Shown here in pieces: positions 1 through 8,341 of a DNA stretch of 24,506 bases. The stretch comes from CAZIWJ01 sp964542855. GTDB lineage: Bacteria > Bacteroidota > Bacteroidia > Cytophagales > Cyclobacteriaceae. The translations under genes and the position numbers were made by a program. The notes below the pieces were generated by a model, which saw only the letters and a program-made list of their open reading frames with translations, was not told the DNA's origin and did not search any database. The first letter of the stretch is position 1, and each line of letters begins with the position of its first letter. The stretch is taken from the NCBI GenBank assembly GCA_964542855.1, contig CAZIWJ010000024.1:1-24506 (forward strand), in the 5' to 3' direction.

Positions 1-235
1 AGATGGTGTCATTAACGGCCAGATCATTAGCCTGTAATTTGTTATGTTTAGTAATAAGCGCAACCGAAGTTTGATATCGGCGTGAAAGCGAGAACAGGGT
101 TTCTCCCTTTTCGATGCGGTGCATGATAAATTCCCTGCCGTTAATAGTTTTCAGGCCAATGGAATCCTCAGTGAAAGTTGCCAGGCCCGACGGGGCAATA
201 CCTAGTGAAATTGAAAGCAGAACAGATAATACCAT
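1..235 (-). CDS. LysM-domain secreted protein, N-terminal part, cut by the window edge
   Basis: The reading frame runs off the left edge, so only about 78 N-terminal residues are visible. It begins at the first ATG in the frame (complement of 233-235). A short hydrophobic stretch (VLSVLLSISLGIA) looks like a signal peptide. From about residue 38 there is a LysM module: HRIEKGETLFSLSRRY followed by TSVALITKHN and then LAVNDTI, the usual order of a 40-45 residue peptidoglycan-binding LysM repeat. The protein therefore probably acts in the periplasm or on the envelope. Many Bacteroidota LysM proteins carry several repeats or an added peptidase or amidase domain, and what follows here cannot be seen. 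It is divergent from the NfeD gene. The frame is open upstream to a stop near 296 but without another ATG, and the signal peptide lacks the usual N-terminal positive charge, so the exact start is uncertain. Confidence 0.7.
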   Translation of the reverse strand, partial: MVLSVLLSISLGIAPSGLATFTEDSIGLKTINGREFIMHRIEKGETLFSLSRRYQTSVALITKHNKLQANDLAVNDTI

Positions 236-305
236 GTATGTAATATGTAAAGGTAATTTAAGACCTGTACCAGCAAAGAAAGGACGGAAATAATGTTATG
301 ATGCC

Positions 306-321
306 TACACCCCTTGGTGTA
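306..321. promoter_or_regulatory. Small perfect hairpin in the NfeD leader
   Basis: TACACC, loop CCTT, GGTGTA form a perfect 6-bp stem with a 4-base loop, ending 31 bases before the preferred NfeD start at 353. No T-tract follows, so it is not a standard terminator. It may be a leader hairpin or a protein site in the divergent LysM/NfeD interval, or may be chance. Function is not known. Confidence 0.3.
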
Positions 322-352
322 TCTTTACTTTATGTTAATAGCTGTTAAAAGT

Positions 353-1762
353 ATGAACGAATCTACAACCTATATATTGAATTACGATAGAAAATTGAAG
401 GCCATTTGCTGGTTGTTGTTTAACCGCTTATTGCTCTCTGGCCTGGTGCTCCTGCCGGCGTTGCCGGTATTGGCCCAGATCAATCCAGATTCTGTAAGGG
501 ATGTATTCATCATGGAAATCCGTGCTACTATTGATCCCCGCACCAACCGCTCGGTTGAACTGGCCCTTGAAGAAGCAACCAACCTGAATACTGACCTGGT
601 TATTATAGACATGGACACGTACGGCGGGGCGCTGAACGATGCCGACGAAATCCGTACCCGGGTTTTGGAATACGAAAAGCCGGTTTGGGTATTTATTAAT
701 AAAGACGCAGCGTCAGCCGGGGCATTAATTTCTATTGCTTGCGACAGCATTTACATGGCACCCGGTGCCAGTATCGGGGCTGCTACGGTGGTAACGGGTA
801 ATACCGGAGAGGCCGCTCCCGACAAGTATCAGTCGTACATGCGTTCTATTATGCGTTCTACCGCCGAAGCCAAGGGACGTGACCCTAAAATTGCCGAGGC
901 CATGGTAGATGAAAACCTGTACGTGGAAGGAGTTTCCGACAGCGGAACGGTCATTACCTTTTCTACCAGTGAAGCTATTAAGTACGGGTTTTGCGAAGCC
1001 CAGGTGAATAGTGTTGACGATATTCTGGAACGTAGCGGGATAGAAAACGCAATTGTTACCAGGTACCAGTTATCGATGGTTGACCAGGTAGTGGATTTCT
1101 TTATTAACCCACTGGTAAGTGGGGTACTCATTTTAGTTATCCTGGGAGGAATTTACTTCGAGTTACAAACGCCCGGCGTAGGGTTCCCGATCCTGGCATC
1201 CGCCGTAGCCCTCACTCTTTACCTGACCCCCTACTACCTGAACGGCCTGGCAGAAAACTGGGAAATCCTGCTTTTCTTTATTGGGGTGTTGCTTATCGCA
1301 CTGGAAATTTTTGTAATACCCGGTTTTGGTATTGCAGGAATCAGCGGAGTGATCTGCTCGGTAGGGTCTTTAATCCTGATCATGCTGAACAATGACAATC
1401 TCGATTTTACTTTCGTAGACAGCGATCGGCTGTTCCAGGCAGTGGTTGCCACGTTAGCCGGATTACTCGGGAGTATCATTGTGATGTTCTTTGGCGGGGT
1501 AAGACTGGCCAATTCTAAAGTATTTGAGCGGATTGCCCTTACCAGTACCCAGGAACGCAGTGAGGGGTATACTTCCAGCTTCCGGGCCGAATCGTTCGTT
1601 GGAAAAGAGGGTACTGCTTACACGGTACTACGACCCGGTGGTAAAGTTATGATTAACAACGACTTATACGATGCCTATACCCGTGGCGAATACATTGACA
1701 GAGATGAGACAATAGTGGTAGTAAGCGATGAAGGCACTTCGCTTCGGGTGAGGAAAAAGTAG
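353..1762 (+). CDS. NfeD family membrane-bound serine protease homologue (ClpP-like type)
   Basis: About 469 residues, the length of full NfeD1b proteins. It starts with a signal-peptide-like segment ending near VLA-Q (residue 41). A ClpP-class protease domain follows at about 48-245, with the NfeD signature AASAGALISIACD, so Ser121 is the predicted nucleophile. Lys158 (in APDKYQSYMRS) is a candidate for the catalytic lysine of the Ser-Lys dyad. Next come four or five membrane segments between about 253 and 385, then a C-terminal NfeD OB-fold at about 415-469 (GKEGTAYTVLRPGGKV). Family members are linked to stomatin-like proteins and membrane quality control, but no stomatin gene is adjacent here. 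The frame is open to a TTG at 314 and an ATG at 332. ATG353 is preferred because it gives the most normal signal peptide. No Shine-Dalgarno motif is visible. Confidence 0.88.
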   Translation: MNESTTYILNYDRKLKAICWLLFNRLLLSGLVLLPALPVLAQINPDSVRDVFIMEIRATIDPRTNRSVELALEEATNLNTDLVIIDMDTYGGALNDADEIRTRVLEYEKPVWVFINKDAASAGALISIACDSIYMAPGASIGAATVVTGNTGEAAPDKYQSYMRSIMRSTAEAKGRDPKIAEAMVDENLYVEGVSDSGTVITFSTSEAIKYGFCEAQVNSVDDILERSGIENAIVTRYQLSMVDQVVDFFINPLVSGVLILVILGGIYFELQTPGVGFPILASAVALTLYLTPYYLNGLAENWEILLFFIGVLLIALEIFVIPGFGIAGISGVICSVGSLILIMLNNDNLDFTFVDSDRLFQAVVATLAGLLGSIIVMFFGGVRLANSKVFERIALTSTQERSEGYTSSFRAESFVGKEGTAYTVLRPGGKVMINNDLYDAYTRGEYIDRDETIVVVSDEGTSLRVRKK

Positions 1763-1849
1763 CCTGGCTGTTCAAACAGGTTATAAACTTCACACAGCCT
1801 GGTTAATATTATTCCCATTGAAGGATAAAAAAACACCGGCCCGGGCTTG

Positions 1850-1881
1850 AAAAAAAAGGGATAGAACGTTAGTCCTATCCC
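1850..1881 (-). terminator. Rho-independent terminator for the Asp-box repeat gene
   Basis: Read on the minus strand: GGGATAG, a 10-base loop, CTATCCC, then eight T. The stem is perfect over 7 bp and lies 33 bases past the stop of the gene ending at 1914. On the plus strand no T-tract follows the stem, so it is unlikely to terminate the NfeD gene that ends at 1762. Confidence 0.85.
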
Positions 1882-1913
1882 CCTTAAAATTCAGATGGAA
1901 TATGTGATTAATT

Positions 1914-4900
1914 CTATCGGTCTTCAGCTTCGTCAACTGCAATGTAAGGCACTCGGTTTTGCATGATAATGTTATTGAATTCCGGTACATCTTTCTGCAG
2001 CAAGTTGTCAATTTCTGCTTTTTCAGCCTGCCACATTTCCTTAAGGTCATTGTAGCGCTGCATCTGTCCGCCGGTTAGGGGAGGGTATGCGCCATCGATC
2101 AGGCCCTGGATGTGCAACAGGTTAGCGTCGAGCTGATTGGGGAAATTGATCACGTCCTGGAAGGTTTTCTGCTTTACCTGTACCAGTCGGCTTTCCAAAT
2201 CATTTACCCTGCCAAGAATACGTTCACCCATGGCCAGCAGTTCTTCTTTGTCGGCATTATCTTCCCGTTCTGTAATGTCCTTCACCTGCCGGCGAACCTG
2301 CTGCAACTGTTTTACAGAAGCGTAAAGCGCATCGATGCTGTTGTGCAGATTATCCAGCACCCGGGCCTTTACCTGGTAATCAGCCGGAGAAGCGTTAATA
2401 CGAGGGTCGGGCATAATAGAAAATTGTTGCTCCAGTGTCTCCTCACCCATAGATAAAAGCACAGTGTACTCTCCGGGCAGCACCCGATAGCTCGACCCCC
2501 CACCAAACATCATCAGTTTAGGGATTTTCTCGTACGACATCCTTCTGAGGTCCCACACTTTGGTATTCATCCCGGCGGTTAACGGAAGCTGATCGGCTTG
2601 CTCTTCTGCATCGCTGGAATACGTGCGCAGCACCTGTCCGGATTCATCGAGAATATCCATGGTGAGCACCAGGCTATCTTCCTCATTCACTTCTGCCAGC
2701 GAGTAGTTAATAACGGCACCTTTGTGAGGATTCATTCCTTCGTACACCACGGTAGTGTCGCGGGTTCCATCAGCCTTAACTAGATCTCTCGGCTCGAAAA
2801 GGTGCATGGATTTGGCGGCTGTTGCTTCACTGGCCTGGTGCAGGGTGCTTAAATCGTCGAGAATCCAGAAGGCCCGTCCCTGGGTTGCAGCAACCAGGTC
2901 CTTATTATGAACAATCAGGTCGGTAATAGGTACAACGGGCAGGTTGCGCTGGAATTGCTGCCATTGCTCTCCGCCGTTAAACGATATGTACATGCCGCGC
3001 TCGGTGCCGGCGTACAACAAACCTTTACGGTTCGGGTCTTCCCGTACCACCCGAACAAAATCCTCTGCTCCAATTCCGTTCACCATCCGCTCCCAGCTTT
3101 CGCCGTAGTTGGTGGTTTTAAAAATGTGCGGGGTAAAATCATTGAACTTGTAGCGGGTTACGGCTGCGTAAGCCGTGGCCGGATCGTGCGGAGAAACCTC
3201 AATAGCATTCACTAATGCTTCGCCGATGCCGGAAGGAGTGACGTTGGCCCAGGATTGGCCGCCGTTCCGGGTAACGTGGATCAGCCCGTCGTCGGTACCG
3301 GCGTACAGTACCCCTTCAGCCCCTTCTTCCAGGTAGGCAATCGTATGGTAAACTTCACCACCGGCACCTTCATTGGTAATGGGGCCTCCGCCGGCTCCCA
3401 GTTTACTGGTATCGTTCAGGGTAAGGTCCGGACTAATTTCCTCCCAGTCGATACCGCGGTTGGTCGACTTCAATACTTTGTTTCCTGCGTGGAAAATCAC
3501 TTCCGGGTCGTGGGCCGATACCAGGATAGGGGCATTCCAGTTAAAGCGGTATTTAACGTCCGATGGCTTAGTTCCCAGCCCCAGGTAAGGGTAGGCCATA
3601 ACATCCTTGGTTGTGTTGAGGTCAGCATTATATTCGGTAATGATGCCCTGGTAACAACCTGCGTAGATGTACTGTGGGTTATCAGGATCGAACCCGGTAA
3701 AGGCACTTTCACATCCTCCCACTGAATAAAAGTCTTTCCAGCCGATGCCATTATTATCGGTTTGGCTGGGAATAGAAACGGTAGAGTTGTCCTGCTGCCC
3801 ACCGTAAACCCGGTAAGGGAACTGGTTATCAACGTTAACCCGGTAGAACTGGGCGGTAGGCTGGTTTTTCTGGGTACTCCAGGTTTTCCCACCGTCGGCA
3901 GAAATGTTGGCCCCGCCGTCGTTGGCATTGATCATATGCTGCGGGTTTTCGGGATTAATCCAGAGGTCGTGGTTATCGCCGTGAGGAGTTGCTACCCGGG
4001 TAAATGATTTACCTCCGTCGATAGAATGCATAACCGGAGAATTAAGCACGTATACTTCGTTTTCGTCGGTAGGATGGGCAAACACGTGCATGTAGTACCA
4101 GGAGCGGGCCCGCAGTACCCGGTCGGGGTTAACGAGTTTCCAGTTAGCCCCGCCATCGTCGGAGCGGTACAACCCGCCTTCGTCCGATTCAATGATAGCC
4201 CAAACCCGGTCGGGGTCGGCCATACTTACGCTTACCCCAATTTTACCCATAATAGCTTTCGGTAAACCGGATGTTAGTTCCTTCCAGGTATCGCCGCCGT
4301 CGGTACTTTTGTAAATACCACTTCCTTCGCCGCCGCTTCTTATTTTCCAGGGCAGGCGCTGGTGGTCCCAGAACGCTGCATACAGGATTCGGGGGTTGGT
4401 CAGGTCTATGCTCAGGTCAGAAACCCCGCTGCTTTCATTAACAAACAATACCTTCTCCCAGCTTTTTCCTCCATCGAGGGTGCGGTAAACGCCGCGTTCC
4501 TCGTTGGGCTGCCAGGGGCTGCCCTGGGCAGCAACGTAAGCAACATCGGGATTATCGGGATGAATGCGGATTTTACTAATGTGCCGGGTGTTCTCCAGCC
4601 CGAGGTGGGTCCAGGTTTTACCGGCATCGGTAGAACGGTAAACCCCATCGCCAGATGAGGTCATTACCCCGCGAATGGGGGCTTCACCGGTACCGGCATA
4701 AATAACGTTAGGGTCGGAAGGGGCAACGGCAACCGCGCCCACCGAACCGGTATTAAAATAACCGTCGGATATGTTATTCCAGGTATTTCCGCCATCTTCG
4801 GTTTTCCATACTCCCCCGCCTGTACTACCCATGTAGTAAGTCAGCGGATCCTGCACTACCCCGCAAACGGCCGTGGAACGCCCGCCCCTGAACGGCCCGA

Positions 4901-5048
4901 TGTTGCGCCATTCCAGGTTGCTGAAGTAATCTTCGGTAAGTGCACTTGCTGAAGCTGAATTTTTATTTTTCCCCCTCTTCTGGCTGTGAAGGGGCATAAC
5001 GGCCAGAACTAAAGCCGCTACGGTAAGCAATATATGCTTGCTGCTCAT
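1914..5048 (-). CDS. Secreted Asp-box (BNR)/VPS10-like beta-propeller repeat protein
   Basis: 1044 residues with a signal peptide at 1-22 (cleavage near LHS-Q). From about residue 75 to 720 it carries some ten Asp-box-like turns of the type S-x-D-G-G-x-T-W (KTEDGGNTW, RSTDAGKTW, RTLDGGKSW, KSTDGGDTW, RSDDGGANW, SADGGKTW, NGGQSW, NYGESW). These mark one or more sialidase/VPS10-type beta-propellers. The last 250 residues or so are different: a beta-rich segment, then a charged, probably helical stretch. Such proteins are usually annotated as 'glycosyl hydrolase, BNR repeat' in Bacteroidota, but Asp boxes are structural and I see no sialidase active-site arginine set, so no enzyme activity is claimed. 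I see no lipobox and no type IX secretion C-terminal domain, so export is probably to the periplasm. The gene is monocistronic, with its own candidate promoter and a strong terminator. Confidence 0.85.
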   Translation of the reverse strand: MSSKHILLTVAALVLAVMPLHSQKRGKNKNSASASALTEDYFSNLEWRNIGPFRGGRSTAVCGVVQDPLTYYMGSTGGGVWKTEDGGNTWNNISDGYFNTGSVGAVAVAPSDPNVIYAGTGEAPIRGVMTSSGDGVYRSTDAGKTWTHLGLENTRHISKIRIHPDNPDVAYVAAQGSPWQPNEERGVYRTLDGGKSWEKVLFVNESSGVSDLSIDLTNPRILYAAFWDHQRLPWKIRSGGEGSGIYKSTDGGDTWKELTSGLPKAIMGKIGVSVSMADPDRVWAIIESDEGGLYRSDDGGANWKLVNPDRVLRARSWYYMHVFAHPTDENEVYVLNSPVMHSIDGGKSFTRVATPHGDNHDLWINPENPQHMINANDGGANISADGGKTWSTQKNQPTAQFYRVNVDNQFPYRVYGGQQDNSTVSIPSQTDNNGIGWKDFYSVGGCESAFTGFDPDNPQYIYAGCYQGIITEYNADLNTTKDVMAYPYLGLGTKPSDVKYRFNWNAPILVSAHDPEVIFHAGNKVLKSTNRGIDWEEISPDLTLNDTSKLGAGGGPITNEGAGGEVYHTIAYLEEGAEGVLYAGTDDGLIHVTRNGGQSWANVTPSGIGEALVNAIEVSPHDPATAYAAVTRYKFNDFTPHIFKTTNYGESWERMVNGIGAEDFVRVVREDPNRKGLLYAGTERGMYISFNGGEQWQQFQRNLPVVPITDLIVHNKDLVAATQGRAFWILDDLSTLHQASEATAAKSMHLFEPRDLVKADGTRDTTVVYEGMNPHKGAVINYSLAEVNEEDSLVLTMDILDESGQVLRTYSSDAEEQADQLPLTAGMNTKVWDLRRMSYEKIPKLMMFGGGSSYRVLPGEYTVLLSMGEETLEQQFSIMPDPRINASPADYQVKARVLDNLHNSIDALYASVKQLQQVRRQVKDITEREDNADKEELLAMGERILGRVNDLESRLVQVKQKTFQDVINFPNQLDANLLHIQGLIDGAYPPLTGGQMQRYNDLKEMWQAEKAEIDNLLQKDVPEFNNIIMQNRVPYIAVDEAEDR

Positions 5049-5081
5049 GATATTCAGATATTAGGTGTGATAAAAGAATCT

Positions 5082-5112
5082 TTAATATAAGTGGTAACAG
5101 CAGCATTTCAAA
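5082..5112 (-). promoter_or_regulatory. Candidate Bacteroidota-type promoter for the Asp-box repeat gene
   Basis: On the minus strand, TTTG (complement of 5109-5112), a 19-base spacer, then TATATTAA (complement of 5082-5089). This resembles the Bacteroidota -33 TTTG / -7 TAnnTTTG pattern with the right spacing but an incomplete -7 box. It lies about 34 bases before the ATG at 5048. Confidence 0.35.
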
Positions 5113-5188
5113 GAGGTAAAGAAGTAAACCTCCTGCTAATGGATGAATTTTTCAGCTAACGGGACGGATAAAGGTTGCCTGGTTCATC

Positions 5189-5476
5189 CTAATCCTCGTT
5201 TTCTTCCAGTTCCTCGCCGTTTTCCAGTTCTTCAACTTCTTCAAAATCGTCGAAGTCCTCGACTGCCTGTTGCAACTGAACACTAATTTTTACCAGGTAT
5301 ACACATTCGTCATCTTCAACCCGGAGCGCTTTAATTACCTCCTTCCTGGCGTTGTTGAATTTAATTATGTCGTCGTCGTATTCTCCATTGGGGTAACGGC
5401 GCGACAGTTCTTCCAGGATGTGGTCGGGAAGTGTTTTATAATCTACAATGATCCTTTTCTTGTCAGCAGTTTTCAT
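5189..5476 (-). CDS. Small acidic protein of unknown function
   Basis: 95 residues, no signal peptide, membrane segment or cysteine pattern typical of metal binding. The N-terminal 70 residues look folded: a basic start (KTADKKRIIVDYKTLP), a helix-like segment (DHILEELSRRYPNGEYDD), then alternating KEVIKALRVEDDECVYLVKISVQLQ, suggesting a small alpha-beta domain. The last 25 residues are almost purely Glu/Asp. I do not recognise a named family. The residue pattern is protein-like rather than accidental, and the gene sits in a clean gap on the same strand as the downstream secreted protein, 140 bases away, which argues for a separate unit. Acidic tails of this kind occur in proteins that bind basic partners, but nothing here shows a target. 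Confidence 0.75.
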   Translation of the reverse strand: MKTADKKRIIVDYKTLPDHILEELSRRYPNGEYDDDIIKFNNARKEVIKALRVEDDECVYLVKISVQLQQAVEDFDDFEEVEELENGEELEENED

Positions 5477-5645
5477 GAGCGAGTGGTTGATTAGGTTTTA
5501 CAATGCATCCATAATAAAGAGGTTCTAACTAATAAGTTCAAGTAATTTTTTTATGATGTACTCTTCCGTTAGAAAATGCTTGTAAACCCGCATGGAGTTT
5601 TGCCGGTTCATTATATTTTTGAGAGCTAGAATAGATTATTATACG

Positions 5646-6293
5646 ATGGAAGAATACCTGAAGCCCACGCAATACCTGGATAGTGATCATGAGCTGGTGA
5701 TCAGTTATGCATTGGAAAATACCAAAGGAATACCGACCAGAAAAAACCAGGCCGTTGCGCTGTATTATGCCATCCGTGATGGTTTTCGCTACAACCCTTA
5801 TATTCTCGACTTGTCTACTGAAGGACTGAAAGCCAGCAATCTGCTTCGGCGTAATTACGGGTATTGTGTAGAAAAGGCAGCATTGCTCGCTGCTACGGCC
5901 AGGGTACTGGGAATTCCCAGCCGGGTAGGATTTGCCAATGTTACTAACCACCTTGGGTTCGATAAATACGTGAAAATATTACGCTCTAATGTACTGGTGT
6001 TTCACGGTTACACGGACCTTTACCTCAATAATAGGTGGGTAAAGGCCACCCCGGCGTTTAACCGCACCCTTTGTAAAAAGCTGAATGTGGCGCCCCTTAA
6101 TTTTAACGGCGAAGAAGATGCTGTATTCCAGGCTTACGATAAGGAAGGTGGGGGATACATGGAATATGTAAAAGATCATGGCGTGTTTAACGATATTCCA
6201 AGGGAAAAAATGATTAACGCCCTGCAAAACCATTACCCTCATTTGTTCCGCGGTGAAAGAGGACGCGAGCACGGCTTTGAAATTACAATGTAA
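5646..6293 (+). CDS. Transglutaminase-like (cysteine protease fold) protein
   Basis: 215 residues from ATG5646. The transglutaminase core is seen as NYGYCVEKAALLAATARVLG (Cys74, the expected nucleophile at the start of a helix), IPSRVGFANV, and FHGYTDLYLNNRWVKATPAF (His120). At the position where the third residue of the Cys-His-Asp triad usually lies (V-D-P-T in the common form) the sequence is KATPAF, with Thr135. This KATPAFN form belongs to a recognisable subgroup of cytoplasmic transglutaminase-like proteins, so it is probably native and not a mutation. Hydrolase or peptidase activity is likely but the substrate is unknown. No signal peptide is present. The frame is open to an earlier ATG at 5592, which would add 18 hydrophobic/basic residues. 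I prefer 5646 because homologue-like sequence starts at EEYLKPTQYL. Confidence 0.8.
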   Translation: MEEYLKPTQYLDSDHELVISYALENTKGIPTRKNQAVALYYAIRDGFRYNPYILDLSTEGLKASNLLRRNYGYCVEKAALLAATARVLGIPSRVGFANVTNHLGFDKYVKILRSNVLVFHGYTDLYLNNRWVKATPAFNRTLCKKLNVAPLNFNGEEDAVFQAYDKEGGGYMEYVKDHGVFNDIPREKMINALQNHYPHLFRGERGREHGFEITM

Positions 6294-6392
6294 TGCCTGC
6301 CTGTATGCAGTAGAAGACCAGACCAGATGTAGCTTTTATTTATTCTTTTACCAGCATTCCAACCCGGAAGGTTGTAAGTTAGTCTTTTAGCT

Positions 6393-6408
6393 AATTGTAT
6401 CGACAATT
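6393..6408. promoter_or_regulatory. Short inverted repeat just before the sigma-factor start
   Basis: AATTGT, loop ATCG, ACAATT, a perfect 6-bp stem ending 9 bases before the ATG at 6418. It could mask the start region of the mRNA or be an operator. No T-tract follows. The assignment rests on position and symmetry only. Confidence 0.3.
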
Positions 6409-6417
6409 CGTTCGTTC

Positions 6418-6969
6418 ATGGTCGATGAAAAAGAAATAATCGCTGAATGCTGCAAAGGGAATCGTGCCTTTCAAAAGCAGCTTTACGATCAATATGCCCC
6501 CCAAATGCTGGTTGTTTGTATGCGTTATACAAACAGTAAAGAAGATGCAGAAGACATTTTACAGGAGTCGTTTATCAAGGTGTTTAAAAGCATTAAAAAC
6601 TTCCGTAAAGAGTCGAAGCTGGCTTACTGGATTAAACGTATTGTTATCAATACGGCACTGAACCATTACAGGAAGCAGAAAAATCTGTATGCCAACATTG
6701 ATATCAATGAAGTTCGTAATGTAGGCGAGTTGTCGTTAGAAATTGAAAATATGCATTATGAAGAGCTATTGAACCTGATTCAGCAACTTCCTGATCGCTG
6801 CCGGGTTGTATTCAACCTGTTTGCTATTGAAGGGTACACCCACAAGGAAATTGCTGAGCAACTGGAAATTACGGAAGGAACGTCCAAGTCGCAGTATTCA
6901 AGAGCCCGTTCGTTATTGCAGCACAAGCTAGAGCAAATTCGAAAGTTAGAAGCTTTTCGCCATGGATGA
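6418..6969 (+). CDS. ECF-type RNA polymerase sigma factor
   Basis: 183 residues with the two ECF domains. Region 2 is at about 20-90, including the core-binding segment DAEDILQESFIKVFKSIKNF at 43-62. Region 4 is at about 115-170, with LPDRCRVVFNLFAIEGYTHKEIAEQL and the recognition helix EGTSKSQYSRAR. No extra C-terminal domain is present. It directs RNA polymerase to a small set of promoters, usually in response to an envelope or extracytoplasmic signal. Its stop overlaps the next gene by 8 bases, so the two are translated as a pair and the partner is the likely regulator. The start is the only sensible ATG, and no Shine-Dalgarno motif precedes it. The family call is certain; the regulon cannot be read from the sequence. 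Confidence 0.93.
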   Translation: MVDEKEIIAECCKGNRAFQKQLYDQYAPQMLVVCMRYTNSKEDAEDILQESFIKVFKSIKNFRKESKLAYWIKRIVINTALNHYRKQKNLYANIDINEVRNVGELSLEIENMHYEELLNLIQQLPDRCRVVFNLFAIEGYTHKEIAEQLEITEGTSKSQYSRARSLLQHKLEQIRKLEAFRHG

Positions 6970-8341
6970 GTTAAACACGGACAAAAACAAATGGCAGGAC
7001 GCCTTTGAAGGCAGTTCCATGCAACCCAGCGAGGGGTTATGGAACAAAATCGATACTGAACTGACGCGGATCGATAATGTAAAGTACAGGCGCCGCTTTA
7101 TTTTCTATCGGGGCGTTGCCGCTGCGGCAATGCTCATTATTTTCTCCCTGGGTTTTTACATTGTTAATGAGCAGTTGCTGAACAGTGAAATCCCGGTCTC
7201 CGATAACGAAATAAAGAATGAGGAAGCAATACCCCCCGAAGTTGAGGCATTTAAACCTGAAACCGTTATCGAACCACAGCTGTCGCAAAACCAACCGGAA
7301 ATGCGGCAGGTTGATCATACTTCCCCGGTAGCCGGAGAAGTTGTTGCTCAACCCGAAAAAGCGGCTTTTGCTACTTTCGATGAAGAAAAACGAAATCCAT
7401 TAAAACAGGAAGAGCCGGTGTTGGCTGCTTTAAGCCAGCAGCCCTTACAGGTAAACCGCTGGGGAGTGAACGCTCCTGAACTTTTCATTGCATCTTTCGA
7501 GCAACCGCAAACTGCGCCGGCTGCTCCTGCCTGGTATGAAGTACCGGAAGAAACCAGGGAAAAGGCCGACGATTCGCGCCTGTTCGCCGGCTTTGATGTA
7601 AATACTGCCCGTTTCGACCCTAATTTCAGTTCAACTGCCAGCCCGGTAATAACGCAAAATCCCGGTCTCTCCGATGTGCCTCCCATACCCGAAGCAAACC
7701 TGGGAGTGCTGGTTAATAACCAGTTCAACGAAATTGGCGGGGTAAATGAACCCCGGGTATCGTTGTCTTACGGTGTAAACTTTGGTGTGCAGTTTAGCGA
7801 AAAATGGATCGTGCGCAGCGGGTTAAATGTTAGCCGTTTTACTACCCAAACCCAGGCCCTTGCCCTGGTACAAAACACGGCCGATGGAGGAACCCGATCC
7901 ATTCCGCTAACGGTAGCTAATAGTGTTCGAACAGAAGAATACAGTGCCTATAACCTGGCTGAAGCAACGGAAGTAGAAAGCAACTACGATTTCATCAGCA
8001 TACCGGTAACCATCGCCTACCAGTTGATGGCCAGTAACCTGTCGTTCTCCCTGGGAACCGGGGTTGCAGCCAACCTTTTCATGGGCAATGAAATCGTTGA
8101 TCCTGCCGGCGACCTAAACAGGGTTCGCACCGGAAATGGCAGCCGTTCAGCTTTTAATAGTTATTATAGTGCATTGCTCCAGGCCGGTATTGGTTATCGT
8201 TTCCTGGATAATTACCAGTTCAGCATCCAGCCCAACTATGCGCTTCCTCTTTCATCGTTTACCCGCAACAGTTCGGAAGTAGCCTTTAACAGCCGTCCGC
8301 AGTTATTTGGTTTGAATTTTGGCTTTCGTTACCTGTTTTAA
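6962..8341 (+). CDS. Putative transmembrane anti-sigma-like protein with C-terminal outer-membrane-type beta-barrel
   Basis: 459 residues in three parts. (1) A cytoplasmic N-terminus of about 48 residues, with the SMQPSEGLWNKIDTEL motif typical of proteins encoded after Bacteroidota ECF sigma genes. (2) One membrane helix at about 50-68 (GVAAAAMLIIFSLGFYIV), preceded by a basic KYRRRF cluster. (3) A Pro/Glu/Gln-rich linker at about 70-225, then a beta-strand-rich domain at about 260-459 resembling outer-membrane beta-barrels of the OMP_b-brl kind (alternating hydrophobic strands such as VSLSYGVNFGVQF and FSLGTGVAANLF, and a final GFRYLF ending in Phe). The 8-base overlap with the sigma gene makes an anti-sigma role the natural guess, but I see no zinc-binding HxxxCxxC motif. 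The stop overlaps the convergent glgP stop by 4 bases. Confidence 0.8.
   Translation: MDELNTDKNKWQDAFEGSSMQPSEGLWNKIDTELTRIDNVKYRRRFIFYRGVAAAAMLIIFSLGFYIVNEQLLNSEIPVSDNEIKNEEAIPPEVEAFKPETVIEPQLSQNQPEMRQVDHTSPVAGEVVAQPEKAAFATFDEEKRNPLKQEEPVLAALSQQPLQVNRWGVNAPELFIASFEQPQTAPAAPAWYEVPEETREKADDSRLFAGFDVNTARFDPNFSSTASPVITQNPGLSDVPPIPEANLGVLVNNQFNEIGGVNEPRVSLSYGVNFGVQFSEKWIVRSGLNVSRFTTQTQALALVQNTADGGTRSIPLTVANSVRTEEYSAYNLAEATEVESNYDFISIPVTIAYQLMASNLSFSLGTGVAANLFMGNEIVDPAGDLNRVRTGNGSRSAFNSYYSALLQAGIGYRFLDNYQFSIQPNYALPLSSFTRNSSEVAFNSRPQLFGLNFGFRYLF

Noticed and set aside
2112..4658. Several open frames on the plus strand opposite the large repeat protein
   Set aside because: They mirror the regular Asp-box coding sequence on the other strand, lack recognisable domains, and would compete with a clear 1044-residue gene.
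5141..5189. Inverted repeat GGATGAA ... TTCATCC after the small acidic gene
   Set aside because: Only 7 bp with a 35-base spacer, no T-tract and overlapping the stop codon; not a credible terminator.
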